This document shows positions 40,900 through 49,368 of a DNA stretch of 64,000 bases, one piece after another. The position numbers and the translations under genes are program-made. Within the stretch, counting starts at the first letter, position 1, and each line of letters starts with the position of its first letter. The notes below the pieces were generated by a model. That model was not told the origin of the DNA. It saw nothing but the letters and a program-made list of their open reading frames with translations, and searched no databases. The stretch lies in contig CAUEFI010000014.1 of assembly GCA_958477305.1 (NCBI GenBank), positions 18,039-82,038 of the forward strand, in the 5' to 3' direction. The stretch is from HGM12998 sp900756495 (GTDB lineage Bacteria; Bacillota; Clostridia; Oscillospirales; Oscillospiraceae).

Positions 40900-42354
40900 G
40901 TGAAAGGGTCGCTGTCCGCTGCCGCAGTCCATAAGCAGTATGACGAGGGCATTTCGGCGTTCAAACGTCAGATTGCCGATCCCACGCTTCGCATGAAGTT
41001 TAGCCAGGAAGTGGACATATTTATGCGAGGGTGTGCTCTGGGGGTTTGGAGCCGGGATGGAGAAGCGGTCTCCACCCGCCATGTGGAGTATTATAACGCC
41101 ATTTATAGCAAGGGCAACCAAGTACCCTCCGTACTCTTCTGGGAGCTGTCCACGGCGGTGAGTGAGTACCCAGGCTTTAAAGCTCCCACCTTCTTCCACC
41201 GTATGCGGGCGGTGGACAAGGTGTCCGGCAGCAAACTCTCCCGCCGCTTTATCGACCTGATGACGCTGATGCTTCTGCTCTTTGCCGCGGTGGACGATGT
41301 GGTCAGCGAAGAGGAGGCCGGCTTTGTCAACCAGTGTGCCGACGCTCTGTCCGCCCTATGTGATCGGGATGGCCTCAAAGGGGAGAAGGCCCCGCTGGAT
41401 GTCAATGATTTTGTGACTAGACGCCGTACCGCGCCGGAACAGAGAGAGAATTATTCTGCTGCCGGAGATACGGAGCGGCTGGAACCGGAGGTCCAGCCGC
41501 AGCCAGAGGCTGAGCCGGCTCCCTCATTGGAGGAGCTGCTTGCCGAGCTGGACGCCCTGTGCGGCCTAGACAAGGTAAAGGCGGATGTAAAGAGCCTTAT
41601 TAACTTGGTCAAGGTGCGCAGAATGCGCCAGGAGCACGGTCTTCCAGTCCCCCCGATGTCTCTCCACCTAGTGTTTATGGGCAATCCCGGCACCGGTAAG
41701 ACCACAGTCGCCCGGTTGCTGGCTAAAATTTACCACGCAATTGGGGTGCTGTCCAAGGGGCAGCTGGTGGAGGTGGACCGCTCCGGGCTGGTGGCCGGCT
41801 TTGTAGGGCAGACCGCCATCAAGACCAGCGAAGTCATCCAGAAGGCATTGGGTGGCGTTCTCTTTATCGACGAGGCCTATGCGCTGGCCAATCAGGAGAA
41901 TGCCAACGACTTCGGGCGGGAGGCAATTGAGACACTGCTCAAGGGGATGGAGGACCACCGCTCAGACCTTATTGTCATCGTGGCCGGATACACCGAACTG
42001 ATGGGGAAGTTTATCCACGCAAACCCTGGATTGGAGAGCCGGTTCAATAAGTACTTTTACTTTGAGGATTATAACGGAGACCAGCTCATGGAGATTTTTC
42101 AGTCCATGTGTGGAAAAAATGGGTATACACTCAGTAGTGATGGAGCTGAATATGCCAAATCGTTGTTTTGCGAACTCTATGAAGAGCGGGATGAGAACTT
42201 CGGAAATGCCCGGGATGTGCGCAATCTGTTCGAGCGGGCGGTGGCCCGGCAGGCCGACCGGCTGGCAGCACTGGAGAATCCGGGCAGGGAAGAGCTGATG
42301 TCCCTGACCGCGGCCGACCTTAGAGAAGAGGAGGAGATGTACACTCCAACGTGA
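40900..42354 (+). CDS. CbxX/SpoVK-type AAA+ ATPase
   Basis: 484 residues. An N-terminal helical region (about 1-180, resembling TerB-like folds) and an acidic linker precede the AAA+ domain (about 215-480). Walker A is GNPGTGKTT near 262, Walker B is GGVLFIDEAYAL near 323, the sensor is VIVAGYT near 360, and the arginine finger is in NPGLESRFNKYF near 380. CbxX-family ATPases remodel protein complexes; SpoVK is a sporulation member. The substrate is unknown. The GTG start at 40900 has AGAGGTG 7 bases upstream and lies 35 bases after the -10. Confidence 0.85.
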   Translation: MKGSLSAAAVHKQYDEGISAFKRQIADPTLRMKFSQEVDIFMRGCALGVWSRDGEAVSTRHVEYYNAIYSKGNQVPSVLFWELSTAVSEYPGFKAPTFFHRMRAVDKVSGSKLSRRFIDLMTLMLLLFAAVDDVVSEEEAGFVNQCADALSALCDRDGLKGEKAPLDVNDFVTRRRTAPEQRENYSAAGDTERLEPEVQPQPEAEPAPSLEELLAELDALCGLDKVKADVKSLINLVKVRRMRQEHGLPVPPMSLHLVFMGNPGTGKTTVARLLAKIYHAIGVLSKGQLVEVDRSGLVAGFVGQTAIKTSEVIQKALGGVLFIDEAYALANQENANDFGREAIETLLKGMEDHRSDLIVIVAGYTELMGKFIHANPGLESRFNKYFYFEDYNGDQLMEIFQSMCGKNGYTLSSDGAEYAKSLFCELYEERDENFGNARDVRNLFERAVARQADRLAALENPGREELMSLTAADLREEEEMYTPT

Positions 42355-42619
42355 GGAGAAGACCTTGCAGATCTCTCACGAAACGCCGTGATGGAGGTGG
42401 AAGGCTAATCATCAGGGCAATGTGGCTATGTTCAAATTGTTTAGGAGGCGCGGGACTCCGCCGCCGCAGGAGTGCGTGATAGAAGAGGAGAGGACACAAA
42501 ACACCCAGGCGCCGTTGGCGCCTGGGTGTTTCACATGTATGAAATACGGAAAATAGGCAGAAAGCGCAGCCAGCGGCAAGTACACGGTGATAGTGCGGGC
42601 ATGGCCAACGCGCCTTCCG
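42355..42619. other. intergenic stretch with a terminator hairpin
   Basis: AACACCCAGGCGCC (42500-42513), loop GTT, GGCGCCTGGGTGTT (42517-42530) would end both converging transcripts. The rest holds no convincing gene; a 42-codon frame from the ATG at 42429 runs through the hairpin and has no ribosome binding site. Confidence 0.6.
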
Positions 42620-43057
42620 CTACAGCTCATTGAGAAGGGAGTCAATCCTACTCTTATTCCGGATGGCAGAGTCCCCGTATTGGTGGACAAGTTTCAGTGC
42701 AGCTTCCAGCTGCTTGACCGGCGCACCGCATGCCTGAACAACCTCTTCGTAGAGCCCAGTGCTTGCCTGTTTGAGCGTTTCAAAGGAAATCAGGTGCTCT
42801 GCTCGGGGGCCAAGTTCCTTTTTAAGCCTGGAAGACACATTCCTCTGAAGCTCAAGATAAGGTTTTTCAAGCTGTTTAAAGGAGAGCCCCAGAAGACTGT
42901 AGCTGATGGAAAGCAGCGACGCATAGTAGCCGTTTGGGCGTTTTGACTTTTTTCAAACAAGGCCTAACTTCCCAGCAACAATGGCAGCAGCGTTTTTGGA
43001 CAGTTCGGAGATAGTCTCTGCCGCAATTTTATTGACATCGATTGAAAAAGTATCCAC
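42620..43057 (-). pseudogene. small gene interrupted by a repeat-borne TGA
   Basis: GTG at 43057 with AAAGGTGG upstream reads MDTFSIDVNKIAAETISELS and ends at TGA (42953-42955) after 34 residues. The same frame stays open for 110 more codons to 42620 (YYASLLSISYSLLG, then a helical part ending KSRIDSLLNEL). The TGA lies in bases 42928-42966, which match the left end of the MITE-like element at 13552. Removing 36 bases would join the two halves. The product would be a small helical protein of unknown family, directly after nrdJ. Confidence 0.6.
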
Positions 43058-43070
43058 AAGCAGCCACCTT

Positions 43071-45341
43071 TTAGCCACACTTGGAATATCCGCAGTCCCG
43101 GCAGATGACGCACCCGCCCTCGTGTTCCAGCTTGCTTCCGCATTCGGGGCAGAACTTGGCCAGCTTGGCGGCGGCTGGAGACAAGTCAGGATTGACCGGC
43201 GGCGTGGAGGCGATCAGAGGCGTGGGGAGGGTGCCGGCCTGGGAGGCCTTGACTACCTTCTCGATGGCCTTTGCTATGGCGTCAGGACAGGAGGTGACGC
43301 TCATGCCCTGCTGCCGGATGGTGGACGGACAGCGGATGCCCTTAAGCTGGGCGATGATCTCCTGGGGATCCATGCCGCTGCGGATGGCCACCGATACCAG
43401 ACGGGCGGTGGCCTCGGACTGGCTGGGGCAGCCGCCTGCACGGCCCGTATTGGTAAAGACCTCGCAGATGCCGTTCTCGTCGTAGTTTACGGTGATATAC
43501 AGATTTCCGCACCCGATCTTGACCTTCTCGGTAAAACCGGTGGTGACCGCAGGCCGGGGCCGGGGAAGAATTTTGCCGTACTCGGGAATCTGGCAATCGG
43601 GACAGGCGGGGGGAGCGGTCTCCTTGCCGTCGTTGACCTTTCCGATGTTGAGGACCTGTTCGTTCCGGCTGCCATCCCGATAAATCGTGGTCCCCTTACA
43701 GCCCAAAGTATAAGCCAAGCGGTAGACCTCGGCCACATCCTCTTTGGAGGCGGAGTTGGGGAAATTCACCGTCTTTGATACTGCGTTGTCGGTAAATTCC
43801 TGGAAAGCCGCCTGCATTTTGACGTGCCAGATGGGGGAGACGTCGTGGGCGCAGACGAAAACCTGTTTCATCTCGGAGGGAATTCCATCTACGTGGGCCA
43901 GCGTGCCGTGTTCCACCACCTGCTGCATCAGCTTGTCCGAATAGATGCCCAGCTCATTGAGCTTGTCCTTAAGAATCTGGTTGGTCTCGATAAGGTGTGT
44001 GTTGTCCATGACATTGCGGATATAGGCGTAGGCAAAGACAGGCTCCACACCGGAGGAGACGCCGGCAATGATGGACAGGGTGCCGGTGGGGGCGATGGTG
44101 GTGACGGTGGCGTTGCGCAAAGGCTTGCCGTTTTTGTAAATACTCTCACCAAAGAGCGGGAAGGGGCCCCGCTGCTCAGCCAATTTTTCACTCTCAGCGT
44201 GACCGATGGTCTCTACCAGCTGCATGACTTGCCGCCCCATAGCCACGCCCTCTTCGCTGTTATAGGGAATTCCAAGGTAGAGAAGCATATCGGCAAAGCC
44301 CATGACCCCCAGGCCAATTTTCCTGGTGGCCTTGGTGACAGCCTCAATTTCATCCAGTGGGTACTTGTTGACCTCAATGACATTGTCCAGGAAGTGGACG
44401 GCAGTGCGGATGGTGCGCTCCAGTTTCTCCTGAGCCAATTCATAGCCGCCGGAGGTTTTTCGGAGGTGGTTGACCAGATTGATAGAGCCCAGATTACAGC
44501 TCTCATAGGGCAGAAGCGGCTGCTCGCCGCAGGGGTTTGTGGACTCGATCTCTCCCTGGCTGGGGACGGCGTTGTCACGGTTGAGCCGATCCAGGAAGAT
44601 GATACCGGGCTCTCCGGTCTGCCAGGCGGAGCCGACAATGGCATCGAAGACCTCCCGGGCATTGAGCCGCCCGACAGACTGCCTGGTGGCGGGGTCTACT
44701 AAGTCATAGTCCTGTCCCTGTTCCACTGCCTCCATAAAGGCCTCGGTGATTCCGACAGAGATATTAAAATTCGTAATCTCGTTGAGATTGTTTTTGCAGG
44801 TAATAAACTCCATAATATCGGGGTGATCCACCCGCAGGATACCCATGTTGGCACCGCGGCGGGTTCCACCCTGCTTCACCGCCTCGGTGGCGGCATTGAA
44901 AACTTTCATGAAGGAGATGGGCCCGCTGGCCACGCCGCCTGTGGAATTTACGGTAGAGCCCTTGGGACGCAGGCGGGAGAAGGAGAAGCCGGTTCCGCCG
45001 CCGCTCTTATGAATCAGCGCCGCGTTCTTGATGGCGTCAAAGATTTCCTCCATGGAATCGGCCACCGGCAGAACAAAGCAGGCCGAGAGCTGGCCCAGCG
45101 GTCTCCCGGCATTCATCAGTGTGGGAGAGTTGGGCAGAAAGTCCAAATTTGTCATCAGGTCGTAAAATTCCTTGGCTGTAGCCGCTGTGTCGGCCTGGGA
45201 ATCAAAGACCTGATCGGCCGCAGCTATGGCGTTGGCCACCCGGTGAAACAGTCCTTCCACCGTCTCGGTGGCCTTTCCGTGCTCATCCCGAATTAAATAG
45301 CGGCGCTCCAGCACCGCCCTTGCATTTTCCGATATCGGCAT
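43071..45341 (-). CDS. nrdJ: adenosylcobalamin-dependent ribonucleotide reductase (class II)
   Basis: 756 residues. It reduces ribonucleotides to deoxyribonucleotides using adenosylcobalamin as radical source. Visible are LSACFVLPV near 89 (first redox Cys), NPCGEQPLLPYESCNLGSINL (written here in two parts: active-site Cys near 288 and the loop after it), and TTIAPTGTLSIIAG near 430. A TSCPD domain (about 610-690, ending SVTSCPDAIAKA) and a C-terminal zinc-finger with CPECG and CRDCGYSKCG follow. No class I radical subunit is nearby. ATG at 45341 follows GGGAGGAGTGGAGCGGA. Confidence 0.96.
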   Translation of the reverse strand: MPISENARAVLERRYLIRDEHGKATETVEGLFHRVANAIAAADQVFDSQADTAATAKEFYDLMTNLDFLPNSPTLMNAGRPLGQLSACFVLPVADSMEEIFDAIKNAALIHKSGGGTGFSFSRLRPKGSTVNSTGGVASGPISFMKVFNAATEAVKQGGTRRGANMGILRVDHPDIMEFITCKNNLNEITNFNISVGITEAFMEAVEQGQDYDLVDPATRQSVGRLNAREVFDAIVGSAWQTGEPGIIFLDRLNRDNAVPSQGEIESTNPCGEQPLLPYESCNLGSINLVNHLRKTSGGYELAQEKLERTIRTAVHFLDNVIEVNKYPLDEIEAVTKATRKIGLGVMGFADMLLYLGIPYNSEEGVAMGRQVMQLVETIGHAESEKLAEQRGPFPLFGESIYKNGKPLRNATVTTIAPTGTLSIIAGVSSGVEPVFAYAYIRNVMDNTHLIETNQILKDKLNELGIYSDKLMQQVVEHGTLAHVDGIPSEMKQVFVCAHDVSPIWHVKMQAAFQEFTDNAVSKTVNFPNSASKEDVAEVYRLAYTLGCKGTTIYRDGSRNEQVLNIGKVNDGKETAPPACPDCQIPEYGKILPRPRPAVTTGFTEKVKIGCGNLYITVNYDENGICEVFTNTGRAGGCPSQSEATARLVSVAIRSGMDPQEIIAQLKGIRCPSTIRQQGMSVTSCPDAIAKAIEKVVKASQAGTLPTPLIASTPPVNPDLSPAAAKLAKFCPECGSKLEHEGGCVICRDCGYSKCG

Positions 45342-45377
45342 TCCGCTCCACTCCTCCCAAATCATTCCGCAATGGTA

Positions 45378-45414
45378 TACAACATATTGTAGCTTCATTG
45401 TGGAAGCTTGTCAA
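45378..45414 (-). promoter_or_regulatory. nrdJ promoter with an overlapping NrdR-like palindrome
   Basis: On the minus strand TTGACA (45409-45414) and TACAAT (45386-45391) are 17 bases apart. The near-palindrome TACAATATGTTGTA (45378-45391) covers the -10 and resembles an NrdR box. A clear second box at the usual spacing was not found. Confidence 0.6.
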
Positions 45415-45425
45415 TATCTTGTTTC

Positions 45426-45454
45426 TTGTTCTAGAGATAGAAAATTGGTATAAT
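45426..45454 (+). promoter_or_regulatory. promoter of the CPBP protease gene
   Basis: TTGTTC (45426-45431) and TATAAT (45449-45454), 17 bases apart, divergent from nrdJ. Confidence 0.65.
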
Positions 45455-45488
45455 GATAAAGAAAGAAAAGAAGATTGGGAGGCGCGGT

Positions 45489-46445
45489 ATGGACCAATGG
45501 GAGCGGGAGCGGCGGCAGGCGGAGGCCCTGATGCTGCGGGAACACTGCGGACGGTTTTCACGCATGGGCTGGGCCCTGTTTGCCATGGCAGTGGTGTCTC
45601 AGGTAGTGCAGTATGCGGCGGTAGGGCTGGCACAGGTCCTGGCTCCAGGGCTGGCAGGCAATATGGTGTTCCTGTGGGCGCTGAATCTGGTGTCGGTATA
45701 TCTCTTGGGTTTTCCGGCCTTTGCGGCGGTTATCCGAGGGCTTCCGGCGCCGGGCCCTGCCAGAGAGACTGAGGACCGTCCGTTAGGTGCTGTCCGGTTT
45801 TTTCAGGTCTATTGCATCTCACTGGCCGGACTCTATCTCTCCAACTATGTAACCCTGGGGTTGACAGGGCTCATCGGACGTCTGAGAGGCGTGCCTGTGA
45901 GCAATCCGGCTGAAATTATTGTGGGCTACCCTGCGGCCCTGAGCCTGATCCTGGCCTGTGTAGTCGCGCCCGTGGTTGAGGAGCTTATCTTCCGGAAGCT
46001 CCTGCTGGAGCGGCTGCGGCCTTATGGAGATAAGTTCGCCATGTGCGCCTCAGCCCTGTGCTTTGGTCTCTTCCACGGAAACTTGAGCCAGTTTCTGTAC
46101 GCTTTTGTCATTGGGCTGATTTTTGCCTATGTCGTACTGCGGACGGGGCGGGTCTGGCAGAGCATGCTGCTCCATGCCATGGTAAATTTCGTATCGGCAG
46201 GGCTGGTCCCGCTGCTGGAACCGCTGGGTACGATTGGAGCGGCTATTCTGGGGCTCTTTGTTCTGGGAATGATTTTTCAGGGAATTGTCTTTTTCATTGC
46301 CCTGCGCCGTGAGCTGTGGTTTCGCCAGGGGAACACGGGGTTTCGTGAAGCGCGCAAATGGGAGCTCTTCTTTGGAAATCCGGGGATGATTTTTTTCTGT
46401 GTTGTGGCTGGGCTGACGATCGTGTCCAGTTTGCTGGTGTTGTAG
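45489..46445 (+). CDS. CPBP-family intramembrane metalloprotease
   Basis: 318 residues with about eight membrane segments. The Abi/CPBP motifs are present: EELIFRK near 171 (EExxxR), FGLFHGN near 197 (FxxxH) and MLLHAMVNF near 229. These are the residues of the Rce1-like glutamate protease site. The family cleaves within the membrane and often protects against self-made bacteriocins; the target here is unknown. GGGAGG precedes the ATG at 45489. Confidence 0.9.
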   Translation: MDQWERERRQAEALMLREHCGRFSRMGWALFAMAVVSQVVQYAAVGLAQVLAPGLAGNMVFLWALNLVSVYLLGFPAFAAVIRGLPAPGPARETEDRPLGAVRFFQVYCISLAGLYLSNYVTLGLTGLIGRLRGVPVSNPAEIIVGYPAALSLILACVVAPVVEELIFRKLLLERLRPYGDKFAMCASALCFGLFHGNLSQFLYAFVIGLIFAYVVLRTGRVWQSMLLHAMVNFVSAGLVPLLEPLGTIGAAILGLFVLGMIFQGIVFFIALRRELWFRQGNTGFREARKWELFFGNPGMIFFCVVAGLTIVSSLLVL

Positions 46446-46524
46446 GGGGAAAGCCGCCGGGGCTGATACACGGGAGCGGAGCCTCCTGTGCAGCTTGCCG
46501 GCAGAGAGAGCGATAGTGGGAGAC

Positions 46525-47550
46525 CTATTCCCCTACGTCTATGAGTACTTTCATGGTGCTCTCCCGGTTGCCGTCAATATACTGATAGGCCTTTAAGTAG
46601 TCCTGGAAGGAGAAGTGACGGCTCATGAGTGGTTCCAGCTTGATTTTTCCGGATTCTATCAGACGAATGGCGTCGGCGTAGTCCTCGTGGCGGTACATCA
46701 TGGTTGTATTCAGGTCCAGTTCGTGATCGTTGAGGACGGCCAGATCCACATGGGCCATACCGGCGTAAACCGCGACCAGGATGATGGTGCTGCCCTTCCT
46801 GGCATATGTAATGGCCTGCCCCATAGTCGTGTCATTTCCGGCGCAGTCATAGATGATATCAGCCTTATCCGGCCCAAAGGCCTCTGACAAGGCTTCGCCG
46901 AAGTTCTTTTTTCCCGTGTGAACGGCAAAGTCGGCGCCGCACGCCCGCGCTTTGTCCAGGCGGAGATCGCTGATATCGGTTATCAGGACGCTGGCCGCAC
47001 CTAAGGCTTTGGCCGCCTGGGCCACCAAAATACCGATGGGCCCTGCGCCCAGGACAGCAATGCGCAGGCCAGCTACATCTCCGGCCCGGCGGACGGCGTG
47101 GACAGCTACGGCGGCAGGCTCTACCATAGCCCCCTGGTCAAAGGTCATGGAGGAGGGGAGGGGAGTTACCTTGGAGGCGTCCACGGCAAAATATTCACTG
47201 GCCGCCCCGGTGGTCTGAAAGCCCATAACCTTCAGTTCCTCGCACAGGTTATACTTTCCGTGGGTACAGGGATAACACTTGCCGCAGAAGACCTGGGGTT
47301 CAATTGTAACCTTTTGGCCAGGGGCAAAGCCCACTACGCCGGGGCCCAGCCGCTCAATACAGCCGGAGACCTCATGGCCCTGTGTAATGGGGTATTTCGT
47401 AAAGGGATGCTTGCCGTGGTAGACATGGATGTCGGATCCGCAGATCCCGATGCGGATGATTTGTACCAATACCTGCCCTGGGCCGGGCTCAGGGATGGGA
47501 ATTTCCTGAAATTCAATTGCGCCCGGGGCGGTCATGACCTGTTGAAGCAT
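46525..47550 (-). CDS. zinc-dependent medium-chain dehydrogenase (sorbitol/threonine dehydrogenase-like)
   Basis: 341 residues. The catalytic zinc ligands are in GICGSDIHVYHG near 35 and GHEV near 58. A structural zinc loop CGKCYPCTHGKYNLC lies near 90-104. The Rossmann motif is VLGAGPIGILVAQAAKALGA near 170. It oxidises a polyol or amino alcohol with NAD. The substrate is not certain; it is close to L-threonine 3-dehydrogenase and sorbitol dehydrogenase. ATG at 47550 follows AGGAGGAGACCGCCT. Confidence 0.88.
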   Translation of the reverse strand: MLQQVMTAPGAIEFQEIPIPEPGPGQVLVQIIRIGICGSDIHVYHGKHPFTKYPITQGHEVSGCIERLGPGVVGFAPGQKVTIEPQVFCGKCYPCTHGKYNLCEELKVMGFQTTGAASEYFAVDASKVTPLPSSMTFDQGAMVEPAAVAVHAVRRAGDVAGLRIAVLGAGPIGILVAQAAKALGAASVLITDISDLRLDKARACGADFAVHTGKKNFGEALSEAFGPDKADIIYDCAGNDTTMGQAITYARKGSTIILVAVYAGMAHVDLAVLNDHELDLNTTMMYRHEDYADAIRLIESGKIKLEPLMSRHFSFQDYLKAYQYIDGNRESTMKVLIDVGE

Positions 47551-47655
47551 AGGCGGTCTCCTCCTGTTTGGTGTTACAGACATCATCTTACCCCAGGGGG
47601 AGAAAAAGTCAAGCATAATCATGCGGCAAACGGCTGAATGGGATCCTTCCCAGAA

Positions 47656-48456
47656 TTAGGGGTAGGCATTCCAGTACATTTCGCCTGCCTCCAGCTCGAT
47701 ACCGCGCGCAGCAAAGAGCTCATCCACCGTACAGAACAGAAAGCCCTGAGCATGGAGGGCATCCACAACACGCAGGGCGGCATCTACCGATTCCGGGAAA
47801 ATATCGTGCATCAAAATGATGGAACCGTCCTGGGCCTCAGACACAATCTGCTGTACCTCGCGGTCGGCATTTTTGTCGTCCCAGTCCTCAGGGTCGATAG
47901 ACCATAGGATAATAGGGCAGCCAGCCCAGGCCTTGACGCTGTCGTCCAGCATCCCATAGGGCGGCCGGAGCAGAAAATCATTGTGTCCCAAGGTCTCCTT
48001 GAGAAGCATTCGACTCTTCTCAACTTGGGCGTCAAAGTCCGCCCGGTTCAGTCCTGTGAGTTTGACATGATCATAAGTGTGAATGCCAATCTGGTGCCCC
48101 TCATTGTCCATGCGGCGTATGACATCCTCGTTGCCTTCAATTTGAGCGCCGATCAGAAAAAAGGTGGCCTGTACGCCCCGCTCCGACAAGCCGTCCAGCA
48201 GGCGGGTGGTGGTGGAGCGGCGTGGGCCGTCGTCAAAGGTCAGGGCGATGAGCTTTTCGCCGCCATAGTCCCCGGGGATCTGGGGACGGGGTTCAGCAGG
48301 CAGTTCCCCTGGCTCTGCAGCATCGGCCTGGACTGCAGCAGGAAAGACAGGAAAGAGAAGGAGCATATAGCAGAACCAGGGAAGGGTTAGTCCGAAGAGA
48401 AGAAGGAGTGCAGGCAGTATTCCCCGCAGATTGCTTTTCCCGCTGTGCTGTCTCAT
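47656..48456 (-). CDS. polysaccharide deacetylase (NodB domain), membrane-anchored
   Basis: 266 residues. An N-terminal membrane segment or uncleaved signal (about 13-40) precedes the NodB domain. The motifs are TFDDGP near 72, HTYDH near 124, RPPYG near 162, a WSIDPEDW segment near 183 and LMHDIF near 214. It deacetylates N-acetylglucosamine in wall polymers or peptidoglycan outside the cell. Single gene; the ATG is preceded by a GC-rich stretch with GGGGGAT. Confidence 0.92.
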   Translation of the reverse strand: MRQHSGKSNLRGILPALLLLFGLTLPWFCYMLLLFPVFPAAVQADAAEPGELPAEPRPQIPGDYGGEKLIALTFDDGPRRSTTTRLLDGLSERGVQATFFLIGAQIEGNEDVIRRMDNEGHQIGIHTYDHVKLTGLNRADFDAQVEKSRMLLKETLGHNDFLLRPPYGMLDDSVKAWAGCPIILWSIDPEDWDDKNADREVQQIVSEAQDGSIILMHDIFPESVDAALRVVDALHAQGFLFCTVDELFAARGIELEAGEMYWNAYP

Positions 48457-48534
48457 ATCCCCCGCCGCCTTTCTAATCGTTCGGTACTAGTTTGTGCGGC
48501 GGGAACTTTTTTTCTCATTGTAATTTTTGTTATA

Positions 48535-48570
48535 AACATAAGCGCCGGCCCATGGGCCGGCGCTTATGTT
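48535..48570. terminator. 36-bp perfect palindrome between convergent/tandem genes
   Basis: AACATAAGCGCCGGCCCA meets its exact complement. It overlaps the stop codon region of the DUF2461 gene. T runs are poor, so it may work mainly as a 3' end stabiliser. Confidence 0.6.
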
Positions 48571-49243
48571 AGCCTCGGGGATCCGGGTCTCCTTCCAGGG
48601 TGAGGAGATAGCGGTAGAAGGGGAGGAGGAACTCATAGCCGTCCACCAGACGATCGGCCAGGTCATGAGAGAAGAGGCAGTCCTCATGGGGGCCCTCGTG
48701 AATCAGACTGAAGTTCTTTTTATGATACCATGGAGAGAGCAGAGAGGAGGTATTTCCCTTCGGGCGTTTATAGTCCTCGCCCTCCAGAACAAAGGTGTCC
48801 TGCCTGTTGAAGGTGCGGATCAGCGCCTCAAAGGGCTTGGGGTCCCGATCGAGCCGGGTGCGGAATTTTGCCATGGTGAGGGGCGGAGCGCAGTAAAAGC
48901 CCATACCATAGGAGTAGCCCTCCGGCTCCAGCTCAAACCAGAAGACGGGATCGCCGGTCCAGTCCTCTGAGGGGCGCTCCATAGAGCACCAGAGGCGATC
49001 CTTATAAGGACCACGGCCATGGAGCCGCCGGGCGTCCCGATAGATACGGGTGACTTTGCGGATGAGTCCCAGCTCCGGATGGGCGCTGTCAAAACGGCTG
49101 TACACTTCTTGAGACAAGGCCTGCATGGGACCATAGAATTGCTCTTTGTACTGTTCCTTGTGGGCTTCAAACCAAGAGCGTTCATTGTTGAAGCGGATGC
49201 CCCACATGAAATCTACCGTCTCGCCTGTAAAACCTGTAAACAC
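48569..49243 (-). CDS. DUF2461 protein
   Basis: 224 residues. FLKWGIRFNNERSWFEAHKEQYK-like start near 8-30 (here DFMWGIRFNNERSWF), RIYRDARRLHGRGPYKDRLW near 67-86 and LEPEGYSYGMGFY near 105 match the DUF2461/TIGR02453 family. The function is unknown. The GTG start follows AAGGAGGATTTCGCC. Confidence 0.88.
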   Translation of the reverse strand: MFTGFTGETVDFMWGIRFNNERSWFEAHKEQYKEQFYGPMQALSQEVYSRFDSAHPELGLIRKVTRIYRDARRLHGRGPYKDRLWCSMERPSEDWTGDPVFWFELEPEGYSYGMGFYCAPPLTMAKFRTRLDRDPKPFEALIRTFNRQDTFVLEGEDYKRPKGNTSSLLSPWYHKKNFSLIHEGPHEDCLFSHDLADRLVDGYEFLLPFYRYLLTLEGDPDPRG

Positions 49244-49287
49244 GGCGAAATCCTCCTTTATTTCTCTATACCTGGCCCTTAAATAAA

Positions 49288-49317
49288 GCGCCGCCCCGCT
49301 GCATGTCGGGGCGGCGC
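49288..49317 (-). terminator. intrinsic terminator of the VanW gene
   Basis: GCGCCGCCCCG (49288-49298), loop, CGGGGCGGCGC (49307-49317); on the minus strand it runs into TTTATTT. Confidence 0.8.
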
Positions 49318-49368
49318 AACAGCGAATTTGGACGCAGAGCTTACCTGCTTGAAAAAGATGATAATTCC

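Noticed and set aside
42429..42557. 42-codon small ORF after the AAA+ gene
   Set aside because: It runs through the terminator hairpin and lacks a ribosome binding site.
42953..42955. In-frame TGA read as selenocysteine
   Set aside because: The TGA is part of a dispersed repeat also found at 13552, and no selenocysteine insertion element or selenoprotein family is recognisable.
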